DNA of 5,280 bases from Hyphomicrobiaceae bacterium (lineage in GTDB: Bacteria > Pseudomonadota > Alphaproteobacteria > Rhizobiales > Hyphomicrobiaceae): the NCBI GenBank assembly GCA_021775715.1, contig JAJFHI010000347.1:1-5280 (forward strand), written 5' to 3'. A program made the translations under genes and the position numbers. Positions 1 to 5,016 of this stretch are shown here, piece after piece. Under the pieces are notes generated by a model. It was not told the origin of the DNA, searched no databases, and worked only from the letters and a program-made list of their open reading frames with translations. The stretch's first letter is position 1; every line of letters starts with the position of its first letter.

Positions 1-2
1 AC

Positions 3-584
3 CTACCTGTTCTGACCGGGCACCCACAAGACATCCCCCGCACCGTGGTTGTTCACGTAGCGGCTGGCAACAAACAGGTAATCCGATAAGCGATTTATAT
101 ACTTCAATGCCGCCTCGCTGACGGGTTCGCCCTCGGTTGCAGCCAACGTCACCATATGGCGTTCGGCCCGCCTGGAGACCGTACGTGCGACATGCAATGC
201 CACAGCCGACGGTGTCCCACCCGGCAAAACAAATGACTTTAAGGGTTCCAACTCTTCGTTCATCTCGTCAATCTTCTGTTCCAGAAAATCGACCTGACCA
301 CCCGTTATGCGCAGCGGCTCATACTCAAGTTTTTCTCCGCGATCTGGCACGCACAGGTCGGCACCTAGATCAAAAAGATCATTTTGAATGCGGGCAAAGT
401 GCAGATCCAGCTCTTTGTGGTCTTCGCCCAGCGCCAGACGCACCTGACCGAGCACAGCGTTGGTTTCATCCACTGTACCGTAGGCCGCAATTCGAATGTG
501 ATCCTTGGCAACGCGTTCGCCGGTACCAAGACCTGTCGTGCCAGCGTCGCCCGTGCGTGTATAGATTTTGTTGAGTTTGACCAT
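3..584 (-). CDS. pduO: PduO-type cob(I)alamin (corrinoid) adenosyltransferase, complete
   Basis: Transfers the adenosyl group of ATP to cob(I)alamin or cob(I)inamide-type corrinoids to make coenzyme B12; cytoplasmic and normally trimeric. The 193-residue protein has the family's usual length and all its hallmark blocks: TRTGDAGTTGL at 9-19 (N-terminal ATP-binding strand and loop), VDETNAVLG at 38-46, VLPGG at 119-123, the basic ARTVSRRAER helix at 133-142, and YINRLSDYLF at 162-171 near the corrinoid/ATP site. The stop is TAG at 3-5, so the gene is complete. The frame is open upstream to a TTG at 686, but that extension looks non-coding; the ATG at 584 puts the conserved KIYTRTGD block at the very N-terminus, as in homologues. 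Its ribosome site is weak (CAGG about 8 bases upstream). It lies 113 bases downstream of the HIG1 gene on the same strand, so one transcript is likely. Family assignment is firm; in vivo corrinoid preference cannot be read from sequence. Confidence 0.95.
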   Translation of the reverse strand: MVKLNKIYTRTGDAGTTGLGTGERVAKDHIRIAAYGTVDETNAVLGQVRLALGEDHKELDLHFARIQNDLFDLGADLCVPDRGEKLEYEPLRITGGQVDFLEQKIDEMNEELEPLKSFVLPGGTPSAVALHVARTVSRRAERHMVTLAATEGEPVSEAALKYINRLSDYLFVASRYVNNHGAGDVLWVPGQNR

Positions 585-697
585 TTGCAGAACCTGATGC
601 TGATGGTGGGCATAGTCGGGAAAGACCGGCGTCACCCTAGTTGGACGGCAGGCCCGGTCAAGCGCGTTCGCTTCAGCGCCTACCAATCGGCCTATAT

Positions 698-886
698 CTA
701 TCGGCTAACGACGGCGTAGCCGATGATCACCAAAATGGCGAAGAATTGCAGACCAATCCGCCAGCGCATTAGCTTCTGACTGAGGTTGGGACTTTTGCCA
801 CGTAATAATGTCCAGAGGCCGAGCACAAGGACAACGATCACTGCCAAAACTGAGATCGTAGTCAAATGGTACAAAACAGAATGCAT
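698..886 (-). CDS. HIG1-domain two-TM inner-membrane protein
   Basis: A 62-residue protein with two predicted transmembrane helices (about residues 8-28 and 44-60) joined by a short basic loop. The loop and start of the second helix read QKLMRWRIGLQ (37-47), which fits exactly the HIG1 signature (Q/I)x3(R/H)xRx3Q known from mitochondrial Rcf1/HIGD1 proteins that associate with cytochrome oxidase. A respiratory-complex role is therefore plausible by family, but not shown here. Alphaproteobacterial annotations often call such genes 'twin transmembrane protein' or 'hypoxia-induced protein conserved region'. The ATG at 886 is chosen because a good GAGAGG Shine-Dalgarno sits 6 bases upstream; the longer frame back to a TTG at 1204 has no family-like sequence. 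The stop is TAG at 698-700. It precedes pduO on the same strand and is divergent from envC. Confidence 0.88.
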   Translation of the reverse strand: MHSVLYHLTTISVLAVIVVLVLGLWTLLRGKSPNLSQKLMRWRIGLQFFAILVIIGYAVVSR

Positions 887-892
887 AAACGG

Positions 893-898
893 CCTCTC
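893..898 (-). promoter_or_regulatory. Shine-Dalgarno GAGAGG for the HIG1 gene
   Basis: Read on the minus strand, GAGAGG lies 6 bases before the ATG at 886. It fixes the start of this short gene and argues against the upstream TTG at 1204. Confidence 0.8.
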
Positions 899-929
899 GC
901 GATCGTCCGGGGCATTGCGGAAAAACCCC

Positions 930-957
930 GTTTTACAGGACATTAGGCGAAGGTCAG
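930..957 (-). promoter_or_regulatory. Weak candidate sigma70-type promoter for HIG1-pduO
   Basis: On the minus strand CTGACC (957-952) and TAAAAC (935-930) are separated by 16 bases, about 44 bases upstream of the HIG1 ATG. Each hexamer only partly matches consensus. The position is sensible for a leftward operon promoter, but the call rests on a visual match alone and other sites in the divergent region could serve. Confidence 0.25.
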
Positions 958-1144
958 GTCCACGCAGGATTAAATGTCCTTCACGTTTGGAAGAACCCGC
1001 GTGCAAACGATTGCTTCGCGCCACAAATGCCGCAATTGTAGGGCCAAGAATCAGTGCCGACAGATGGTTGATTGCCTCAGCGTGCCTCGGGAACAGCCCT
1101 GGCAAAAATTGAGGTTGTTTAACGCTGCATTGAACCCTGGTCGC

Positions 1145-1150
1145 TATACT
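1145..1150 (+). promoter_or_regulatory. Candidate -10 element (TATACT) for envC-ctpA
   Basis: TATACT matches the sigma70 -10 consensus at five of six positions and is the best such hexamer reading toward envC. No good -35 sits at 16-18 bases; the only TTGA-like hexamer nearby (TTGAAC) is too close at 9 bases. If used, the leader would be about 100 bases and would include the 12-bp tandem repeat. The TCTAAT hexamers inside that repeat are alternative -10 candidates. Confidence 0.3.
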
Positions 1151-1201
1151 GGACTGCCTAAATGCCCGGACGTGGTTGCATGCGCATCCAGCAAGCCGGG
1201 A

Positions 1202-1225
1202 CAAAATCTAATTCAAAATCTAATT
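1202..1225 (+). repeat. Perfect 12-bp tandem duplication (CAAAATCTAATT x2)
   Basis: Two identical, directly abutting copies at 1202-1213 and 1214-1225, ending 29 bases before the envC ATG. Each copy is AT-rich in contrast to its surroundings and contains TCTAAT, five of six matches to a -10 hexamer. It could be a replication-slippage duplication, a doubled promoter element or a binding site; sequence alone does not decide. Confidence 0.9.
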
Positions 1226-1254
1226 GGTGTTTATTGGTACGAGCTCAAACAACA

Positions 1255-2730
1255 ATGCGGTCCCCGTTCCGCCATCGTCCGGAAAGCAGCGTACGAACGT
1301 TGCAGGCCGGATGGCGGACAAACGCCGCGCGGGCTCTAGGCTTGACGTTTGGCCTGGCTGTGTTCGCAGGAGCTGCAATCTGGTCAAACCTTCCTGCCTT
1401 CGCACAGAATAAAATCGACCGCGAACAAGCCGAGCGCAAATTGCGCGAGGGGATCAAGGAACTCGATTCAAAATCAGAAAAGGCCTCGCAGCTTAAGTAT
1501 GGCGTTGGTCAGATTGAGCTCGAGAGCAAGAATATCAACAAGCGCCTTCAAGAAACGGCAGCTTTGATCAAACGAAGCGAAGCGCGCATGACTGACATTG
1601 AGCTCCGAGTTTCGGAACTCGAAGAACAAGAACGCCTCGTGCGTGGATCACTTAGCCAGCGTCACGGTGAAATCTCAAAACTGCTTGGCGCATTGCAGCG
1701 CATGGGCCGCAACCCGCCACCTGTGATGGTGACACGGCGCAAAGATGCATTGAAAATGGTACGCAGCGCGATGCTCTTATCAGCTGCATTTCCTAGTTTG
1801 AGAAAACAAGCACTCGCCTTGTCGACCCGACTTAATAACCTCGTCCGCGTTATGGATGACATCCGCAACGAAGGCGCAAAGCTGAAAGCTGAAACGGAAA
1901 AGCTCAATGCCGCGCGCGTGAGACTGGCCGGTGTGATGCAGGTTAAAAAACAAACACTGCTTGAACGCCAGACGGAACTGAAAAAAGTACGCGAAGCGAC
2001 AGCACTGATAGTGCGCAACGTGAGCGACCTCAACGAATTGATCGTCAAGCTCGACAACAACGTTGAACGCAACACACAGCTTGGCCAGTACGACGCCGAG
2101 CTTAAAAGACAGCGTGAGGCTGGCGGGGATGGTGAACGGCCTAAAATACCAAAAGCGATCGCAGAAGCACCCCCGCCGAAGGTAATTGGTGACAAGGTCG
2201 CCGTTATTGTTCCGCCCAGCCGGGATCAAATCATAGAAATCGCGCCGCCAAGCAACGGCCTTGGTATGGGCAATCCAGAGCGAATCACACCCGCAAAACC
2301 ATTCTACAAGACGCGCGGCCAACTACCTTTACCGGCCAGTGGCCGTCGCATTATCTCTTTTGGCGAAAAAACCCAGTCCGGCAGCCGGTCGAAGGGTATG
2401 GTTCTTGAAACGCGGTTCGCCGCCCAGATCACGTCTCCGTCAGATGGCTGGGTTGTTTATGCTGGAAAATTTCGCAGCTACGGCAAGCTCTTGATCATCA
2501 ACGCTGGCGACGGCTATCATATCTTATTAGCTGGTCTGTCGAACATCGACGTTGAGCCAGGACAGTTTGTGCTAGCAGCAGAGCCCGTCGGTACCATGAG
2601 TTCCCCAAATTCGGGGCAGACAAACGCAAGCAATGAAACTTCGCCGGTTCTTTACATCGAATTTCGTAAAGGCGGCAGCCCGATTAATCCCGACCCATGG
2701 TGGGTCGCCAGTCATCAGAAGGCATCATGA
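1255..2730 (+). CDS. envC: EnvC-type murein hydrolase activator (degenerate LytM/M23)
   Basis: Periplasmic activator of N-acetylmuramoyl-L-alanine amidases at the division septum. From the ATG at 1255 it is 491 residues: basic n-region and signal peptide ending in PAFA about residue 50; long charged coiled coils about 52-135 and 185-285, broken by the EnvC-typical LLGALQRMGRNPPP segment around 143-156; a Pro-rich linker about 295-334; LytM fold about 356-479. All zinc-ligand positions of active M23 enzymes are replaced: HxGxD by SKGMVL (379-384, Ser and Val at the ligand sites), the His of YAHL by Gly427, and HLHFE by VLYIE (465-469). E. coli EnvC has the same KGMV, LYxE and NPxPW pattern, so this is an activator, not an endopeptidase. 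The start is uncertain: the ribosome site before 1255 is weak, and ATGs at 1180 and 1162 are in frame, but 1255 already gives a long n-region. The stop overlaps the ctpA start. Confidence 0.92.
   Translation: MRSPFRHRPESSVRTLQAGWRTNAARALGLTFGLAVFAGAAIWSNLPAFAQNKIDREQAERKLREGIKELDSKSEKASQLKYGVGQIELESKNINKRLQETAALIKRSEARMTDIELRVSELEEQERLVRGSLSQRHGEISKLLGALQRMGRNPPPVMVTRRKDALKMVRSAMLLSAAFPSLRKQALALSTRLNNLVRVMDDIRNEGAKLKAETEKLNAARVRLAGVMQVKKQTLLERQTELKKVREATALIVRNVSDLNELIVKLDNNVERNTQLGQYDAELKRQREAGGDGERPKIPKAIAEAPPPKVIGDKVAVIVPPSRDQIIEIAPPSNGLGMGNPERITPAKPFYKTRGQLPLPASGRRIISFGEKTQSGSRSKGMVLETRFAAQITSPSDGWVVYAGKFRSYGKLLIINAGDGYHILLAGLSNIDVEPGQFVLAAEPVGTMSSPNSGQTNASNETSPVLYIEFRKGGSPINPDPWWVASHQKAS
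2717..2722 (+). promoter_or_regulatory. Shine-Dalgarno AGAAGG inside the envC 3' end, for ctpA
   Basis: AGAAGG lies 4 bases before the ATG at 2727 and 10 before the ATG at 2733. It supports a ctpA start here rather than at the in-frame ATG at 2697. Because it sits within envC codons, ribosomes finishing envC can reinitiate on ctpA. Confidence 0.7.
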
Positions 2731-4124
2731 AAATGCGCAAGACTGACTTCGCGTTCTGGACATTTCTCCTGATGACCGGCCTCGCCGGCGCCACGACAGT
2801 CCTTAACGTAACCCAGACGTACTCAGCCACAGCATCCAACTCGGACCTATACCGTCAGCTTGATCTGTTTGGCGACGTCCTCGAGCGCGTTCGCTCAGAC
2901 TATGTCGAGAAGCCCGACGATACGGCACTGATTGAATCGGCCATCAACGGCATGCTGACATCGCTTGATCCACACTCGTCGTATCTGTCGCCAAAGCACT
3001 TCCGTGACATGCAGGTCCAGACCCGCGGTGAATTCGGTGGTCTTGGTATCGAAGTGACAATGGAAAACGGCATCATCAAAGTGGTGGCACCGATCGACGA
3101 CACACCGGCCGACAAAGCTGGACTGCTCTCCAATGACCTCATCACACATCTCGATGGCGAACAGATTATCGGACTGACACTGGAACAGGCCGTCGAGAAG
3201 ATGCGCGGTCCGGTCAATACTCCACTCATCATCACGATTGTTCGCAAAGGCAAAGATGAGCCGTTTGATGTTAAGGTTGTTCGCGACATCATTCGCATCA
3301 ACGCTGTGAAGGCACGTGCGGAAGACGACGTTGCCTACATCAAGGTCTCGACATTCAACGAGCAAACACACAGCAACCTCGTGCGCAAGGTCGACGAACT
3401 GAAGAAAAAAATCGGTGGCAAGCTTAAAGGCTACGTTATCGATCTCAGAAACAACCCAGGCGGTTTGCTCGATCAGGCGATCGCTGTTTCCGATGACTTC
3501 CTTGAGCGCGGTTCGATCGTTCTCACCAAAGGTCGTAACAACGAGGAAACGCAGCGCAGCCAGGCGCGCCCCGGCGATATCACGGATGGCAAGAAGATTG
3601 TCATCCTGATCAACGGCGGTTCCGCCTCCGCTTCAGAGATCGTCGCCGGCGCTCTGCAGGACCATAAGCGGGCCACCGTCATGGGCACGCGCTCGTTCGG
3701 CAAGGGTTCGGTGCAGACCATCATCCCTCTGGGTGCCAACGGTGCAATCCGCCTGACAACGGCGCGCTACTACACACCGGCTAACCGTTCGATCCAGGCA
3801 AAGGGCATTGTGCCAGAGCTGAAGGTTGAGCAGGAATTGCCGGAAGAGCTTAAAGCGAAAGCCAAAAAGATTGAACCTCGTGGTGAGGCAAGCCTGCGCG
3901 GCCACCTCAAAACCGAAGCCAAAGACGGCAAAGAAGAGTCTGGCTCATCGGCCTACGTGCCACGCGAGCCTGAGAAAGATACTCAGCTTCAGTACGCTTT
4001 GAAGTTCCTTCGCGGTCAGCTTTCCGAAGCTGAGATTGCCAAGAACCGCCAGCCAGTGCCGGCGACGACGGCAAAAGCTGAGACCAAAAAAGATGCAAAG
4101 AAAGAGCCTGAGAAAGCCAACTAA
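2727..4124 (+). CDS. ctpA: CtpA-type carboxyl-terminal processing serine protease (S41A)
   Basis: Periplasmic protease that recognises C-terminal tails through a PDZ domain and cuts or degrades envelope proteins. The 465-residue product has an N-terminal signal or membrane anchor (KMRK followed by a hydrophobic stretch about 8-27), an N-terminal helical cap with SLDPHSSYL (79-87), a PDZ domain about 100-186 starting with GGLGIEV (104-110), and the S41 catalytic core: RNNPGG (241-246), NGGSASASEI (296-305) and GTRSFGKGSVQ (320-330). By spacing from E. coli Prc (Ser and Lys 25 apart), the dyad is Ser301/Lys326, with Gln330 as the third residue of CtpA-type enzymes. Nothing catalytic is missing. 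The C-terminus (about 443-465) is a Lys/Ala/Pro-rich, probably disordered tail. The ATG at 2727 overlaps the envC stop by four bases (ATGA), indicating translational coupling; tandem TAA TAA stops end it. EnvC and CtpA together suggest control of peptidoglycan hydrolysis during division. The physiological substrate is unknown. Confidence 0.96.
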   Translation: MKMRKTDFAFWTFLLMTGLAGATTVLNVTQTYSATASNSDLYRQLDLFGDVLERVRSDYVEKPDDTALIESAINGMLTSLDPHSSYLSPKHFRDMQVQTRGEFGGLGIEVTMENGIIKVVAPIDDTPADKAGLLSNDLITHLDGEQIIGLTLEQAVEKMRGPVNTPLIITIVRKGKDEPFDVKVVRDIIRINAVKARAEDDVAYIKVSTFNEQTHSNLVRKVDELKKKIGGKLKGYVIDLRNNPGGLLDQAIAVSDDFLERGSIVLTKGRNNEETQRSQARPGDITDGKKIVILINGGSASASEIVAGALQDHKRATVMGTRSFGKGSVQTIIPLGANGAIRLTTARYYTPANRSIQAKGIVPELKVEQELPEELKAKAKKIEPRGEASLRGHLKTEAKDGKEESGSSAYVPREPEKDTQLQYALKFLRGQLSEAEIAKNRQPVPATTAKAETKKDAKKEPEKAN

Positions 4125-4131
4125 TAAACAT

Positions 4132-4160
4132 TTGGTGGCAGCTCTCTGAGCCATTAAAAC
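4132..4160 (+). promoter_or_regulatory. Weak candidate promoter between ctpA stop and terminator
   Basis: TTGGTG (4132-4137) and TAAAAC (4155-4160) are 17 bases apart, a correct spacing with only partial hexamer matches. It would start RNA near 4167, within the 5' arm of the terminator hairpin, so it could serve rppH only if the truncated hairpin fails to terminate. Listed because no better rppH promoter is visible. Confidence 0.2.
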
Positions 4161-4163
4161 AAT

Positions 4164-4196
4164 CGGGCGTTGTCTTCGGACGGCGCCCGTTTTTTT
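4164..4196 (+). terminator. Rho-independent terminator of envC-ctpA
   Basis: An 11-bp stem (4164-4174 with 4179-4189, including two G-U pairs) closed by a C(UUCG)G tetraloop, followed by seven Ts (4190-4196). Six G/C pairs form the base of the stem directly before the T-tract. An A-rich stretch (4156-4162) precedes it. It starts 39 bases after the ctpA TAA and is among the clearest signals in the window. Confidence 0.95.
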
Positions 4197-4231
4197 CGCC
4201 CGACGGCCTCGCAAAAAACCAAGCGGAAACC

Positions 4232-4768
4232 ATGAGCAAAAATAATAAAATTATCGATCGCGAAAGCCTGCCCTACCGCCCATGCGTCGGCATAATGGTG
4301 CTGAACGCCGATGGCCTCGTGTGGGCCGGCCGCCGAGTCAAAGGCAAAGACCTGAAAAACGCACCTGAAGGCGTGACGACCGGCGGCTGGTGGCAAATGC
4401 CCCAGGGCGGCATCGACGACGGCGAAGACCCAAAGCTTGCAGCCCTTCGCGAGCTTGAAGAAGAGACAGCAATTAAGAACGTCGAAGTAATTGCCGAAAG
4501 CAAGGGCTGGCACAATTACGATCTTCCACCAGAGCTGCTAGGCCTCGCCTGGAAGGGCCGCTTTCGCGGGCAAAAGCAAAAGTGGTTCGTAGTCCGCTTT
4601 TCCGGCGCCGACAACGAGATCAATCTCGTGCCCGAAGACGCCAAACACAACATCGAGTTCGACGCTTGGAAGTGGGTTGCCATGGATGAGTTGGTTGACC
4701 TGATCGTACCATTCAAACGCGATGTCTATGCCGCGGTGGTCGACGAGTTCGCGCATTTGGCACGGTGA
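4232..4768 (+). CDS. rppH: RNA pyrophosphohydrolase RppH (Nudix)
   Basis: Removes pyrophosphate from the 5'-triphosphate end of mRNAs, opening them to RNase E-type decay; related proteins also hydrolyse dinucleoside polyphosphates (the Bartonella IalA group). The 178-residue cytoplasmic protein shows YRPCVGIMVLN (15-25), WWQMPQGG (53-60), the Nudix box at 59-81 (Gx5Ex7REUxEExxU, metal-binding glutamates in RELEEE 73-78), the RppH-typical YDLPPELLG (96-104) and FRGQKQKWF (111-119), and a C-terminal FDAWKW...FKRDVY block. Length matches the family. One oddity: the conserved Gly of the box end (EExGU) is Ala80 (GCA), while the catalytic glutamates are intact, so activity is expected. The ATG at 4232 has an AGCGGA-like ribosome site about 5 bases upstream. 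It lies 35 bases after the ctpA terminator T-tract with no clear promoter. It ends 20 bases from the stop of the convergent small ORF. Confidence 0.95.
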   Translation: MSKNNKIIDRESLPYRPCVGIMVLNADGLVWAGRRVKGKDLKNAPEGVTTGGWWQMPQGGIDDGEDPKLAALRELEEETAIKNVEVIAESKGWHNYDLPPELLGLAWKGRFRGQKQKWFVVRFSGADNEINLVPEDAKHNIEFDAWKWVAMDELVDLIVPFKRDVYAAVVDEFAHLAR

Positions 4769-4788
4769 GTTCATCCCGCAGATGCTGG

Positions 4789-4983
4789 TCACATGAACAC
4801 ATGATAACTGTCGTCGCCGTAGAGCCCATTGGGTGAAAGAGACTCCAGGTTCTTGTCGGCGATCAAGACATCATAATTTCCAGCCTGACATGGAATGCGC
4901 GTGGCGTCCGGGAAATAGTTGGCGGAGCCATCTTGAATGTAGAACTGAAAATAATTGGCAAAGATTTCAAGTTCGTGTTTCAA
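4789..4983 (-). pseudogene. Small ORF, probable internally deleted gene of an uncharacterised family
   Basis: A 64-codon frame starting at TTG 4983, with a good GAGG ribosome site 6 bases upstream, in the same direction as the ATPase gene before it (33 bases after that stop). It begins ELEIFANYFQFYIQD (residues 4-18) and continues GSANYFPDATRIPCQAGNY, then ends NGLYGDDSYHVFM. I recall an uncharacterised family of roughly 130-150 residues that opens with an 'EIFADYFQFYLQD'-like segment and closes with 'DYFPDAxRI ... GDYxV ... DGLxGDDxYHVxLWP'. Here both ends are fused after QD with the middle absent, so an in-frame internal deletion is inferred. The final codon after VFM is TGA where the family would have Trp (TGG) before Pro; reading through would add only PASAG before another TGA. 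It could still be translated. The family match is from memory and unverified. Function unknown. Confidence 0.55.
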
Positions 4984-4989
4984 AAATGA

Positions 4990-4993
4990 CCTC
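4990..4993 (-). promoter_or_regulatory. Shine-Dalgarno GAGG supporting a TTG start at 4983
   Basis: On the minus strand TGAGGT stands 6 bases before TTG 4983. No ATG or GTG lies upstream in this frame before the ATPase stop at 5017-5019, and the family-like sequence begins three codons after the TTG, so this site decides the start. Confidence 0.55.
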
Positions 4994-5016
4994 AGTATCC
5001 GGCTGCCAATGCAGCG

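Larger units (their letters stand above)
887..1254. other. Divergent intergenic region with no recognisable gene
   Basis: These 368 bases separate the leftward HIG1-pduO pair from the rightward envC-ctpA unit. Open frames crossing it on both strands (for example plus 974-1339 and the upstream extension of the HIG1 frame) lack family-like sequence, have poor starts and overlap real genes, so I do not call them. No tRNA T-arm that pairs, no intrinsic terminator and no rlmH-like frame (often the gene upstream of envC in this order) were seen. It must hold the promoters for both directions; candidates are listed separately. Confidence 0.6.

Noticed and set aside
137..574. 145-codon plus-strand frame opposite pduO
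   Set aside because: It lies wholly antisense to a clearly conserved gene and its composition is that of a shadow frame.
585..686. N-terminal extension of the adenosyltransferase to TTG 686
   Set aside because: The extra 34 residues do not resemble the family, and the ATG at 584 places the conserved TRTGD motif at the usual distance from the N-terminus.
908..930. CGGGG/CCCCG inverted repeat upstream of the HIG1 gene as an operator or terminator
   Set aside because: Five base pairs with a 13-base loop is within what is expected by chance, and there is no T-run placed as a terminator.
1123..1155. GGTTCAA-like T-arm on the minus strand suggesting a tRNA
   Set aside because: The bases flanking the loop do not pair as a T-stem, and no acceptor or anticodon arm can be built.
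887..1204. N-terminal extension of the HIG1 gene to TTG 1204
   Set aside because: The sequence is Cys/Arg-rich with no family likeness, and a strong GAGAGG site precedes the ATG at 886.
974..1339. Plus-strand 121-codon frame with several cysteines
   Set aside because: It has no ribosome site, overlaps envC in another frame, and its cysteine spacing does not form a recognisable zinc motif.
1662..2322. Two long minus-strand frames (177 and 180 codons) opposite envC
   Set aside because: Both are antisense shadows of envC; the Ser/Arg-rich composition of the first reflects the complement of the coiled-coil codons.
4769..4798. Inverted repeat GTTCAT/ATGAAC between rppH and the convergent ORF as a shared terminator
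   Set aside because: The stem is only 6 bp, AT-rich, with an 18-base loop and no T-tract on either strand.
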